From UBA4665 sp036388555 (GTDB taxonomy: Bacteria > Patescibacteriota > Saccharimonadia > Saccharimonadales > UBA4665), in contig DASVRP010000006.1 in NCBI GenBank assembly GCA_036388555.1, positions 1 through 13,792 of the forward strand: DNA of 13,792 nt, in the 5' to 3' direction. Positions 6,048-13,205 of this stretch are shown one piece after another. Position 1 is the stretch's first letter, and every line of letters begins with the position of its first letter. The notes under the pieces are model-generated. The model was not told the DNA's origin. It made no database searches and worked only from the letters and a program-made list of their open reading frames with translations. The position numbers and the translations under genes were made by a program.

Positions 6048-7307
6048 TTACGAAAAGAGATCTTTTATTTTGTCGACTGCTCTCTGTAAGGTAGAAGGCT
6101 GTTCAACAGGTGCGCCCTTCACTTTGCCGCCGGTAGCGACATAGCTCACGCAATCACCCTGATTCTTAAACTTCTTACCGTCGGCAGTTACAAGCGCTGC
6201 ATACCCGTTATTCTTACAAGCTTCTTTGCTTGCAGGCGTTACAGGTGCTGGAGGAGTTACTACAGCTTTCTTATACGTGATACTACAATCAGTTGAGAAT
6301 GCTGAAACCGTACCGTCTGAATTGATCGATGCGACTCTGAATGTGTAGACTCCTTCGCCGTCAGTAAATTCACCTGGGCGTTCACTAATCGTGGGATCGG
6401 TTGCACCGCTAGTCTCCCAAGGAGTAGTGGCATATGTCGTTGGAGTATTTACTGAGTATCGGTACTTGGTTGCTCCAACTACATCGTCCCAATTAGCAGT
6501 GATAGTATTGCTTGATGTCGTACCACCACAAGCCACATCAGGATTTGACCACTTCAAACCTGTAGGCACAGCTGCCGCAGGACGTACAACTTCAAAATCG
6601 TAAGTTGTTGTATTTCCACTTACACCAATAATCAGCTTATCGACAGCAGTAGTCAGTGCTACATTCCCGCTACCCTGATTTATACCATATCCACCAAGAA
6701 TAGTGGCGTCAGGATTCAATGCTAAAATACTATTCCAAGATACGAAAGTGTCCCGGTTTGGTGCGCCTGGGATCGGATTACTTGACCACCAGATAGCCTC
6801 TCCGCCCTTATAGGCGTCCCAGTTCTGCCATGTATCATTGACAACGACTCCTTGAGTTGTATTGTATACCGGTTCGAATACCAGTGTCGTAAAACCACCC
6901 GAAGCAGCCCCATTGATATCGACCTGGATGTTTAGAGCTGCTACTTGCTGTGCACTCCCAGAAGTCCGGTATGTGCTGTATCCCATAGCGTCTATCATGC
7001 TGAGCTTAGTCGCATTATAGTCATAATTAAAAGCTGTGACTTTGTCACCACCGGTCGGTACGCTGAGTTCCAAGCTTCCGGTGCCTAGCGGAGGTGTGCC
7101 TGGACCTGTCCGGAATGTCGCCGTGTTAGGAGTTGCAGTGCGGTTATAAATAACCCAGTTATCAGTTGGCGGCGTATTTTCTGCCTGCCGCATAACATCA
7201 GATTCAGTAACAACGACAGTAGCTGGCGCTGCAAACACTGATACCGGTATAGTTACTGCGACCAAAAGGCCCGCTGAAGCAGCTGAAATTAAACGTTTTA
7301 TATGCAT
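6048..7307 (-). CDS. Secreted beta-sandwich and Fn3-like protein with C-terminal CxxNG...KNQGDC module
   Basis: This 419-residue exported protein has a signal peptide at 1-27 (basic MHIKR, hydrophobic core, VFAAPA cleavage site). Residues about 35-242 look like an all-beta jelly-roll domain rich in Thr, Asn and aromatics (ENTPPTDNWVIYNRT, GTGSLELSVP, NIQVDINGA), reminiscent of carbohydrate-binding exoprotein domains. Residues about 246-346 resemble a fibronectin type III domain (TITANWDDVVGATKYRYSV, then YTFRVASINSDGTVSAFS), with Cys260 and Cys341 possibly bridging. A Pro-rich linker follows, then a conserved-looking module at 360-394 with Cys364 and Cys386 (EACKNNGY, KNQGDCVSYV), then a short amphipathic helix. 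I know this short cysteine module from exported proteins of Saccharibacteria and Actinobacteria, but its role is unknown. SD AGGAGG lies 6 nt before the ATG. A surface-binding or adhesion role fits; no catalytic motif is visible. Confidence 0.8.
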   Translation of the reverse strand: MHIKRLISAASAGLLVAVTIPVSVFAAPATVVVTESDVMRQAENTPPTDNWVIYNRTATPNTATFRTGPGTPPLGTGSLELSVPTGGDKVTAFNYDYNATKLSMIDAMGYSTYRTSGSAQQVAALNIQVDINGAASGGFTTLVFEPVYNTTQGVVVNDTWQNWDAYKGGEAIWWSSNPIPGAPNRDTFVSWNSILALNPDATILGGYGINQGSGNVALTTAVDKLIIGVSGNTTTYDFEVVRPAAAVPTGLKWSNPDVACGGTTSSNTITANWDDVVGATKYRYSVNTPTTYATTPWETSGATDPTISERPGEFTDGEGVYTFRVASINSDGTVSAFSTDCSITYKKAVVTPPAPVTPASKEACKNNGYAALVTADGKKFKNQGDCVSYVATGGKVKGAPVEQPSTLQRAVDKIKDLFS

Positions 7308-7335
7308 GTATTACCCTCCTTGTTAGGTAGTAAAC

Positions 7336-7363
7336 ACTATACTCTTATGTTTAAACACATCAA
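7336..7363 (-). promoter_or_regulatory. Promoter of the secreted Fn3 protein with a palindrome in the spacer
   Basis: On the minus strand TTGATG (7363-7358) and TATAGT (7341-7336) are separated by 16 nt. The perfect 10-bp palindrome TGTTTAAACA (7348-7357) fills the upstream part of that spacer. The leader is about 22 nt and includes a strong SD, so this gene is expressed from a led transcript, unlike several neighbours. Confidence 0.6.
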
Positions 7364-7411
7364 TAATTGACATTAGCGCAATGATGTAGATACGTAAATT
7401 ACTTAAGTAAA

Positions 7412-7945
7412 CTATAATTTGCCGCGCGCGAGGAGATATCCCATCCCCACCACTTCCCTCGGCACCCAGAAATATTTGCTCCGCGTCCATATCTGCGTAG
7501 ACTCCGGGTCGAAGTCACGCGGTAGGTCCGGTGGTACGATCGGGTCCATGCCCCGCTTGATAGACTGCATCGTCAGCCGACCGACGTGGTACGCCTGGGC
7601 GACGAGGACTGGACGGCGCAGATCATGGTTGCGCATGATCTCACCACCCTGGCGCAGGACTTCCCAGGATTCGAGCTCACTGCCCCATGCCGTGGATGGA
7701 TTACCCTGTATTCGGAACAGAGACTCCTCCGCCAGGCCGGCATAGGCATCGGCTACTTCCTGCTGCAGGATCAGCGGCAGTGTACGCAGCCTCGCATCTG
7801 CAGCGATGTACTCCGCCAGCTGCTCGTTGTTGTATCCCGGACTATCCTTACCCGCACCGAAGGACTGGGCCAGGACACAATCCCCGTCATCGATCGATCC
7901 GCGGGTCTCATATGCTCCTGTCACAGCTGCTCGTAAAACACTCAT
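7412..7945 (-). CDS. DUF218/YdcF-like protein (tentative)
   Basis: This 177-residue soluble protein has no signal peptide. Three parts resemble the DUF218 (YdcF/SanA/ElyC) family: an early strand and turn DCVLAQSFGAG (22-32) followed by NNEQLAEYI; VLVAQAYHVGRLTMQSIKRG (113-132), which recalls the family's (S/A)xxHxxR strand-helix with His120 and Arg123; and a C-terminal REVVGMGYLLARG (163-175) like the family's closing helix. Family function is poorly defined; relatives are linked to envelope metabolism. ATG at 7945 has no SD; a TAAAAT hexamer ends 6 nt upstream, implying a leaderless transcript. It is divergent from the response regulator gene, sharing a 102-bp intergenic region. Confidence 0.55.
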   Translation of the reverse strand: MSVLRAAVTGAYETRGSIDDGDCVLAQSFGAGKDSPGYNNEQLAEYIAADARLRTLPLILQQEVADAYAGLAEESLFRIQGNPSTAWGSELESWEVLRQGGEIMRNHDLRRPVLVAQAYHVGRLTMQSIKRGMDPIVPPDLPRDFDPESTQIWTRSKYFWVPREVVGMGYLLARGKL

Positions 7946-7951
7946 CGCAGT

Positions 7952-7980
7952 ATTTTACAATATTTGTTGCGCTTTAACAA
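7952..7980 (-). promoter_or_regulatory. Promoter of the DUF218-like gene (leaderless type)
   Basis: On the minus strand TTGTTA (7980-7975), 17-nt spacer, TAAAAT (7957-7952). The -10 ends 6 nt before the ATG at 7945 and no SD is present. It lies 25 bp from the response-regulator box at 8005-8021, so regulation in both directions is possible. Confidence 0.5.
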
Positions 7981-8004
7981 CTCTCTAGTCAAGGGACATA
8001 TCCT

Positions 8005-8021
8005 TTTACGCCATCTTTACA
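8005..8021 (+). promoter_or_regulatory. Tandem TTTAC box upstream of the response regulator gene
   Basis: TTTACGCCATCTTTACA contains TTTAC at 8005-8009 and 8016-8020, an 11-bp direct repeat as expected for head-to-tail binding of an OmpR/PhoB-type regulator. The same 17-mer with one mismatch lies before the fasciclin gene at 9763-9779. A weak -10, TACGAT (8032-8037), starts 10 bp after the box, a PhoB-like spacing. The gene's ATG follows at 8048 with no SD, so its mRNA has almost no leader. Confidence 0.65.
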
Positions 8022-8047
8022 ACATCCATGCTACGATTACTACAGTC

Positions 8048-8749
8048 ATGAACAGAGTACTCATCGTCGAAGACAGCCAAGACATGCGCAGGACACTGAC
8101 GCAGTATCTTGAGGGCCAGGGGTTCGCCGTCCAGGCGGTCGATTCGACTGAAGATGGTATTGATGCTGTGGACGAGCATGACTTCGACATCGGGCTGATA
8201 GACATCAACCTGCCGGGCAAGTCGGGCTTTTCGATGATCGAATATATCCGCGACCAGGGCAAGACGATGCCGCTGATCGCCCTGACGGCCCGCGGTGATA
8301 TCGATGACAAACTGAAAGGCTTCGACATGGGAGCGACCGACTATATCGTCAAGCCATTCAACCTGCAGGAACTCGCAGCCCGCATGCGCGCCCAGCTGCA
8401 GCACGCCGGCCCGAGCAATCTGACGTCTGACATTACGACGGCCAGCTACTGCATATCTCCGGAACGGCACTCCTTTACCATCGAGGGCAAGGAGATAGAG
8501 CTGACCAACATCGAGTTCCGTATCCTGCATGCGCTGCTGATGCACCATGGCTCGGTCGTCACCACTACTGACCTGATCGAGTTCGTCTGGGGCGAATCGC
8601 ACACCCTCGAGACACCGCCGGTACGCATCCACATCGCCAACGTCCGCCGCAAACTGAAGGATACTGAATTCAAAATCATCCGGACGATTCCGGGTATCGG
8701 CTATAAGCTGGATGATCCAGCCGGAGGCTACTATGCAGCTACAGCTTAA
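8048..8749 (+). CDS. OmpR/PhoB-family response regulator
   Basis: This 233-residue regulator has a receiver domain (1-118) and an OmpR-type winged-helix DNA-binding domain (about 130-222). The receiver has the acidic pair Glu8-Asp9, phospho-acceptor Asp52 (LIDINLPG), Thr80 and Lys102-Pro103, so it is complete. The output domain shows ELTNIEFRILHALLMHHG, the recognition-helix region TPPVRIHIANVRRKLK, and the wing IIRTIPGIGYKL. I start at ATG 8048 (MNRVLIVEDS), which puts the receiver at the N-terminus as usual; a longer in-frame start at 7964 would include the promoter box. The stop overlaps the kinase gene by 17 nt, so the two are translationally coupled. Its likely targets are its own promoter and the fasciclin gene, both carrying the same tandem box. 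Confidence 0.95.
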   Translation: MNRVLIVEDSQDMRRTLTQYLEGQGFAVQAVDSTEDGIDAVDEHDFDIGLIDINLPGKSGFSMIEYIRDQGKTMPLIALTARGDIDDKLKGFDMGATDYIVKPFNLQELAARMRAQLQHAGPSNLTSDITTASYCISPERHSFTIEGKEIELTNIEFRILHALLMHHGSVVTTTDLIEFVWGESHTLETPPVRIHIANVRRKLKDTEFKIIRTIPGIGYKLDDPAGGYYAATA

Positions 8750-9752
8750 GCGTGTCCGGCGGCTGTTCACCGTCACTATCATCGGGCTCTGCGTCGCCAG
8801 CATGCTCAGCCTCCTGACAGTACTGTACTGGACGAGTACGGTCAGCTTCGGTCAGCAGACTTCACCGGGACAGCTGCAGTCACTTACTGCGAATTCGCCG
8901 GCAGTTTCGAAGTATCTGCAGGAGCAGAAAGCCAGCGAAGCTCACTGGATCAGCCTTGCCGGGCTTATCAAGAACGACCAGCAGAAATCGCTGGCCCGTG
9001 CCGCCCTCGTCTCCGCCCTGCCGCTCGTCCTGGCCAGCGCCCTGCTCGGATACCTCTTGGCCCGCTTCCTGCTCCGCCCGGTCGCCCTCGCCTATGAATC
9101 GCAGGAGCGCTTCCTGCAAGATGCTGCGCATGAGTTGCGTAACCCGCTGGCGACCATGAGCGCCGTATTACAGCAGGCCCGCTCCAAGCTGAGCATCGAT
9201 GACAAAGTAAAGTCGACATTCGAAGTCCTCGATCGCCAGACCGACCACATGGTGCGGATCAACGAGGACCTGCTGTTCCTGGAACGCACCCAGAAGCGCG
9301 ATGCGCCGAAGATAGATGCCGCAGAGCTGCTCCGAGACGTCGCCGACACGCTGCAGCCCCTTGCAAACAAGAAAAAGGCCAAGCTGGTGATAAAGACCGT
9401 ACCTGCGCAGATGGCCATCCATCCGGATGATTTCGTCAGTCTGGCGCGCAACTTGATCGACAATGCCATCAAGTACAGCCCGGACGACAAGCCGTCGCGC
9501 ATCAAGGTGTCGCTGGAGCGTGGTAACCGCGGCGTCACCCTGCGCGTCGCCGACCAGGGTATCGGCATCCCAGCCGCAGAGCTGCCGCACATCGGTGAAC
9601 GCTTCTACCGTGCCTCCAACGTCGCCCGCCGAGACGGCAGCGGCCTGGGCTTCGCTATCATCCGCAAGGTAGCCAACGACTACAATGCCCAGGTCGACAT
9701 CGACAGCAAACCGGACAGCGGCACGGCCGTCTCGGTCAGCTTCAGGTCATAG
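8733..9752 (+). CDS. Membrane sensor histidine kinase
   Basis: This is a 339-residue kinase partner of the upstream regulator. Membrane segments at about 11-33 and 90-114 flank an external loop of about 55 residues with no recognisable sensor fold. The second segment leads within about 10 residues into the HisKA helix with no evident full HAMP domain; the H-box is DAAHELRNPL with phospho-acceptor His133. The ATPase domain has the N-box (ARNLIDNAIKYSP, Asn240 and Asn244), G1 box ADQGIGIP (Asp274, Gly276, Gly278) and G2 box DGSGLGF (Gly302, Gly304, Gly306). All catalytic elements are present, so it should autophosphorylate and act on Asp52 of the regulator. ATG 8733 is preferred over the in-frame ATG at 8712 because GGAGG lies 5 nt before it. 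The stimulus is unknown. Confidence 0.94.
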   Translation: MQLQLKRVRRLFTVTIIGLCVASMLSLLTVLYWTSTVSFGQQTSPGQLQSLTANSPAVSKYLQEQKASEAHWISLAGLIKNDQQKSLARAALVSALPLVLASALLGYLLARFLLRPVALAYESQERFLQDAAHELRNPLATMSAVLQQARSKLSIDDKVKSTFEVLDRQTDHMVRINEDLLFLERTQKRDAPKIDAAELLRDVADTLQPLANKKKAKLVIKTVPAQMAIHPDDFVSLARNLIDNAIKYSPDDKPSRIKVSLERGNRGVTLRVADQGIGIPAAELPHIGERFYRASNVARRDGSGLGFAIIRKVANDYNAQVDIDSKPDSGTAVSVSFRS

Positions 9753-9762
9753 CACTTCCCTG

Positions 9763-9801
9763 TTTACGCCATTTTTACACTGCATGAACGGTCCATATAC
9801 G
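9763..9801 (+). promoter_or_regulatory. Tandem TTTAC box and promoter of the fasciclin gene
   Basis: TTTACGCCATTTTTACA (9763-9779) repeats the regulator-gene box with one change; its half-sites at 9763 and 9774 are 11 bp apart. The second half-site (TTTACA, 9774-9779) also serves as a -35, with TATACG (9796-9801) 16 nt downstream. Three CGG(n)CCAT-like copies (9789, 9800, 9807) follow, which may be a further binding site or chance. The leader to ATG 9849 is about 40 nt. Confidence 0.65.
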
Positions 9802-9848
9802 GCCATCGGGCCATACTTCCCCTTGTAACCTAAACAAGGAGAATCACC

Positions 9849-10439
9849 ATGCAGACATCAAAGGCCGTCATCATCGGCGTCATCGTACTGGTCGTCGGGG
9901 CCGTCGTCGGGCTCAGCTTGTTCAATATGAACAAGGATGACATGTCAACCGCATCGAAATCGTCAACAACTCCGGCAGCGCAGACCGCTCAAAGCGAGGA
10001 TAAACCGATGGCAGATAAGACAATCACTGAACTCGCCGTCGCCACACCAGACCTATCAACGCTCGTCACCGCTGTCCAGGCAGCCGGTCTGGCTGAGACG
10101 CTAGGCGATAAGAACGCCAAGCTGACCGTCTTCGCACCGACCAACGCTGCATTCGGCAAGCTGCCGGCCGGCACCGTCGAGACACTGGTCAAGCCGGAAT
10201 CGAAGGAAATGTTGACCAGTATCCTGACCTACCACGTCGTCCCAGCTGTCGCCATGGCCGCCGACCTCAAGGATGGCCAGAAGATAAAGACTGTCCAGGG
10301 TGCAGAGCTGACCGTCAAGCTGCAGGACAACAAGGTATGGATCGTCGATGCCAAGGGCGGTATGGCCCAGGTCACCACCGCTGACGTCAAGGCCAGCAAC
10401 GGTGTCGTCCACATCATCGACTCCGTCCTGATGTACTAA
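9849..10439 (+). CDS. Membrane-anchored fasciclin (FAS1) domain protein
   Basis: This 196-residue protein has a short N-terminus, one membrane segment (about 6-26) that looks like an anchor or signal, a flexible Ser/Thr/Ala linker (30-56) and one FAS1 domain (57-196). Diagnostic elements are the H1 box LTVFAPTNAAF (92-102), the YH-type motif ILTYHVVP (125-132) and the H2 box NGVVHIIDSVL (184-194). FAS1 domains mediate adhesion to proteins or polysaccharides outside the cell. SD AAGGAG lies 8 nt before the ATG. It follows the two-component genes and shares their tandem box, so its expression is probably set by that system. It ends 1 nt from the stop of the convergent gene, leaving no room for a separate terminator. 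Confidence 0.93.
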   Translation: MQTSKAVIIGVIVLVVGAVVGLSLFNMNKDDMSTASKSSTTPAAQTAQSEDKPMADKTITELAVATPDLSTLVTAVQAAGLAETLGDKNAKLTVFAPTNAAFGKLPAGTVETLVKPESKEMLTSILTYHVVPAVAMAADLKDGQKIKTVQGAELTVKLQDNKVWIVDAKGGMAQVTTADVKASNGVVHIIDSVLMY

Positions 10440-10440
10440 A

Positions 10441-11391
10441 CTAGACGCAGCTGTAATTGTAGTCGAGATTGCGGGAGATGTACTGGATGAGCGTCGCCTT
10501 GCCACCGGTCAGGCCGACAGCATTGACACAGCGTTTCTTGGCGTCAGCCGCGCTGGATGCGCCGGCCAGCCAGCTGTCCAGACCCTTTAAGTTGGCGCCG
10601 GTCGCTGGAGCTGTCGACGTTGGCAGGTTCGTCGTGTTGCCGACGATCACTCCCCATTGGTAGCTGGTCGAGTACAGCCCGACTTTCTTGGCACCGATCG
10701 AGTCATAATACTGTTTCATGCCCTCCAGGCTGGCGGTGTTGCGGGCCTTGGCCTCGGCCGAGCCGTTAAGCTGCCATGAGTTCATGGTCTCGACGTCGAG
10801 CCACCAGACATAGTCAGCCGGGCTGGCGCTGACGCCGGCTACGCTCTGGGCGGTTGGAACAAAGTAGTCCTGCACCGTCGTGACCGAGCGGTCCCAGCCA
10901 TACTGCCATGAGCAGGCCAGGCTGTTGTCGTAGTTCTTGAAGGTACTTGGGTTCGTCACGCAGGCGCCATAAGGGTTCTTTAAAGCCGGATTGGTGTTAT
11001 CGAGTGTGTTGGTGCCTTTCGGATCAATGTTGCTGGTCGGCCAGACGGTGTTCGGGTAGGCCGGGATGTCGTCGTACGGGTTGGCCGTGTTGACGTAGAG
11101 CTGCAGCTTAGGCTGATTGGCGTTATTGCCGGCAGTGTTGGTGTTCGCCCACTTCAATTGGTCTGCCAGGCAAGCGTTCTTGGTGGCAGCCGTACCGCCG
11201 TTGACACCGACGATGGCGTATGCCTGGCCGGATGGCAAGGCCTTACCGCACTGCGGCCAGGAGATGTCGATGCCGGTGCGCGGGTCAGCTGCAACTGGAG
11301 CCGAACCCTTGGGAGCTGCTTGTGCCTGAGCCGAAGCCGCGACTGTTATTAATGCTACTAATACGCTGAGATGGATGATTTTTTTAAACAT
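10441..11391 (-). CDS. Secreted GH25/lysozyme-like hydrolase domain protein
   Basis: This 316-residue protein has a signal peptide (1-26, MFKKII, hydrophobic core, AQAQAA) and a domain resembling GH25-like TIM barrels: the first strand TGIDISWPQC (Asp42), VGVNGG, the catalytic-type strand VWWLDVETMNSW with Asp199 and Glu201 in the DxE arrangement, KVGLYSTSYQWGVIVG, DSWLAGA, and the final strand TLIQYIS. GH25 enzymes cut the N-acetylmuramic acid to N-acetylglucosamine bond of peptidoglycan. Six cysteines (48, 74, 144, 160, 288, 315) suggest disulphides. The large insertion at about 105-185 is unlike compact GH25 lysozymes. ATG at 11391 is chosen over an in-frame ATG at 11421 because TATACT ends 7 nt upstream, implying a leaderless mRNA, and because the signal peptide begins here. 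The activity could be self cell-wall remodelling or attack on another cell; I cannot tell. Activity itself is inferred from motifs. Confidence 0.75.
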   Translation of the reverse strand: MFKKIIHLSVLVALITVAASAQAQAAPKGSAPVAADPRTGIDISWPQCGKALPSGQAYAIVGVNGGTAATKNACLADQLKWANTNTAGNNANQPKLQLYVNTANPYDDIPAYPNTVWPTSNIDPKGTNTLDNTNPALKNPYGACVTNPSTFKNYDNSLACSWQYGWDRSVTTVQDYFVPTAQSVAGVSASPADYVWWLDVETMNSWQLNGSAEAKARNTASLEGMKQYYDSIGAKKVGLYSTSYQWGVIVGNTTNLPTSTAPATGANLKGLDSWLAGASSAADAKKRCVNAVGLTGGKATLIQYISRNLDYNYSCV

Positions 11392-11398
11392 AAGTACT

Positions 11399-11426
11399 AG
11401 TATAGCAGAACGTAGTGCCACGTCAC
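11399..11426 (-). promoter_or_regulatory. Promoter of the GH25-like gene (leaderless type)
   Basis: On the minus strand GTGACG (11426-11421), 16-nt spacer, TATACT (11404-11399). The -10 ends 7 nt (AGTACTT) before ATG 11391 and there is no SD. It separates this gene from the ABC permease upstream. Confidence 0.55.
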
Positions 11427-11464
11427 CGAGTTGTAATTTCTACCAATACCTATACTTAAATGGC

Positions 11465-12223
11465 TTAATTAGCATCGCGCCGCCTGAACAGCAGCCAGGC
11501 CAGCAGCCCGAGTCCGGCGATATAGGCCAGGACGACTAGTATCGCCTGCGTCCCCGACAGGTTCAGCATCACCCCGCGCAACTGGCCCGGGATGGCGCTC
11601 TGCAGCACCTGGCCGAGCGCCGTGAACGGCAGATATTTAGCGTTCTCTTTGAGCAGCAAAGACAACAATGATTCACCAAGTACCGGAAACAGCAGTAGGA
11701 TTGCCAAAGTTCCGACCTGGCTGCGGACGATCGCCGCGATGAGCAGCGCCAGCATCGAGAACGCCCAACCGTAGAAAATCGCATGCAGCCAGATGTCCAT
11801 GAACGGCAGGTTCTGGGCAGCCAGGTCGACACCGCGGACTGCCATACCGAGCTTGGTCAGCAGCGGCGCGATACCCGTCACGAGGGCAGTCAGCAGGATC
11901 GAATATATCGAGACGACGATCATCTTGGCCAGCAGGACATGCGTACGGCTGCTGGCGGCAGTCAGACTGTACATGATAGTGTTGTATCGGTATTCATGCG
12001 TCATCAGCAGGAAGCCGACCAGCGAGATCAGCAGCGCCAGCAGTGTGGCGGCACCGACCATCTGGGAGGCCAGGTGTCCAGGGTTGGCGATGTCGTTGAC
12101 CTGGGAATAGCCCTCGATGAAGAAGGCCATGAATATGACGATCAGCAGGCAGAGGATGGTGATGACGTATGTCGAACGGACGGTCAGCAGTTTGCGCAGT
12201 TCGGCGCGGATGGCAGCGATCAT
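11465..12223 (-). CDS. ABC-2 type transporter permease
   Basis: This 252-residue integral membrane protein has a short basic N-terminus (MIAAIRAELRKLLTVRSTY) typical of ABC-2 permeases, then about six hydrophobic segments, roughly at 18-36, 56-74, 100-122, 143-166, 170-190 and 222-246. It forms the membrane half of the exporter encoded with the ATPase; its ATG overlaps the ATPase stop by 4 nt (ATGA), so translation is coupled. ABC-2 exporters of this build move lipids, peptides, antibiotics or polysaccharides; substrate is not readable here. The segment FIEGYSQVNDIANPGHLASQ (35-54) looks like an external loop. Length is normal for the family. Confidence 0.88.
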   Translation of the reverse strand: MIAAIRAELRKLLTVRSTYVITILCLLIVIFMAFFIEGYSQVNDIANPGHLASQMVGAATLLALLISLVGFLLMTHEYRYNTIMYSLTAASSRTHVLLAKMIVVSIYSILLTALVTGIAPLLTKLGMAVRGVDLAAQNLPFMDIWLHAIFYGWAFSMLALLIAAIVRSQVGTLAILLLFPVLGESLLSLLLKENAKYLPFTALGQVLQSAIPGQLRGVMLNLSGTQAILVVLAYIAGLGLLAWLLFRRRDAN

Positions 12224-13137
12224 GCGGCGGCCTTCTTGGCTGACGTGCCTTCGTATTCAGCCGAATCAGCGGTAATCTCAAGGAAGACATCTTCCAGCGA
12301 GGCGGCATGGTTGGCCAGCTCCAGGATAGGCACACCAGCTTCGAAGGCCAGCTTGCCGATGTCATCCGGCTTGACACCTTCGACGCGCAGCCCACCCTCG
12401 CTGCGCGAGAATTTCATCAGTTTGCCGCGCAGCACTTTTTCGAGCTGTTTGAGTTCGCTGGTGCGTACGAAGACGCTGTTGTGGCCGTTGCCGGCGACCA
12501 GCGCATCTATGGGAGTGCTGGTAATGAGCTTGCCCTTGCCGATGACGACGACGTTGTCAGCCATCTGGGCCATCTCGCTGAGCAGGTGGCTTGAGACGAA
12601 GACACCGTTGCCCTCGTCAGCGTATCTTTTGAGGAATTCGCGCAGCCAGGTAATGCCCTGCGGGTCGAGGCCATTGGCCGGCTCATCGAGCAGCAGATAG
12701 CGCGGCTTACCGAGGATGGCCGCCGCGATGCCGAGGCGCTGTGACATACCGAGCGAGAACTTGCCAGGACCCTTCTTAGCGACGTCGGTCAGCCCGACGA
12801 TTTCGAGGACTTCGTCGACGCGCGAGGTCGGTATGCCGCCAGCTTCTGCCAGCACCTTCAGGTGATTACGGGCTGAGCGGGTCGGATGGAACGCCTTGGC
12901 CTCGAGCAGGATGCCGACCAGCTTTGACGGCTGGACATAGTCGTCAAGCGGCTTGCCTTCGTACGTCGTCGTGCCCCGGCCGGAATCAAGCCCCAGCATC
13001 AGGCGCATCGTCGTCGACTTGCCGGCACCGTTCGGTCCCAGGAATCCGGTTACTTTTCCGGTCTCTACCGTGAATGAGACATTGTCGACGGCAGTCTTGC
13101 CGCGGTACGTCTTAGTCAGGCCGGTCGCTTCGATCAT
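12220..13137 (-). CDS. ABC transporter ATPase subunit (BcrA/CcmA-like)
   Basis: This 305-residue nucleotide-binding subunit has Walker A GPNGAGKST (34-42, Lys40), signature region FSLGMSQRLGIA (127-138, LGMSQ in place of LSGGQ, usual in this subfamily), Walker B YLLLDEPANGLD (147-158, Asp151, Glu152) and switch His184 (VSSHLLSEM). The C-terminal part (about 215-305) is an extension ending in an Ala/Lys tail. The AKAFHPTRSARNHL segment is typical of the BcrA/multidrug-peptide exporter type. It powers the permease encoded next. ATG 13137 has no SD; TATAGT ends 7 nt before it, implying a leaderless mRNA. The gene ends with TGA, which shows TGA is used as a stop here. Confidence 0.95.
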   Translation of the reverse strand: MIEATGLTKTYRGKTAVDNVSFTVETGKVTGFLGPNGAGKSTTMRLMLGLDSGRGTTTYEGKPLDDYVQPSKLVGILLEAKAFHPTRSARNHLKVLAEAGGIPTSRVDEVLEIVGLTDVAKKGPGKFSLGMSQRLGIAAAILGKPRYLLLDEPANGLDPQGITWLREFLKRYADEGNGVFVSSHLLSEMAQMADNVVVIGKGKLITSTPIDALVAGNGHNSVFVRTSELKQLEKVLRGKLMKFSRSEGGLRVEGVKPDDIGKLAFEAGVPILELANHAASLEDVFLEITADSAEYEGTSAKKAAA

Positions 13138-13144
13138 AGGCTTA

Positions 13145-13174
13145 ACTATAAGCCAGACGGCCTACAATTGCCAG
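13145..13174 (-). promoter_or_regulatory. Promoter of the ABC exporter operon (leaderless type)
   Basis: On the minus strand TATAGT (13150-13145) ends 7 nt (TAAGCCT) before ATG 13137. A weak -35, CTGGCA (13174-13169), lies 18 nt upstream. No SD is present. Confidence 0.45.
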
Positions 13175-13205
13175 ATTACGGGGAGCTCTACAAGGGTACG
13201 ACAAA

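Noticed and set aside
6037..6052. CGTAATTAGTATTACG as a terminator
   Set aside because: It is an AT-rich 6-bp stem overlapping the stop codon with no T run; the GC-richer hairpin at 5999-6029 is the better terminator.
7964..8047. Longer N-terminus for the response regulator
   Set aside because: The added 28 residues do not belong to a receiver domain and would include the conserved TTTAC box.
8006..9592. Long minus-strand frames opposite the two-component genes
   Set aside because: They are shadows of GC-rich coding sequence: no SD, compositionally odd, and the plus strand carries complete family motifs.
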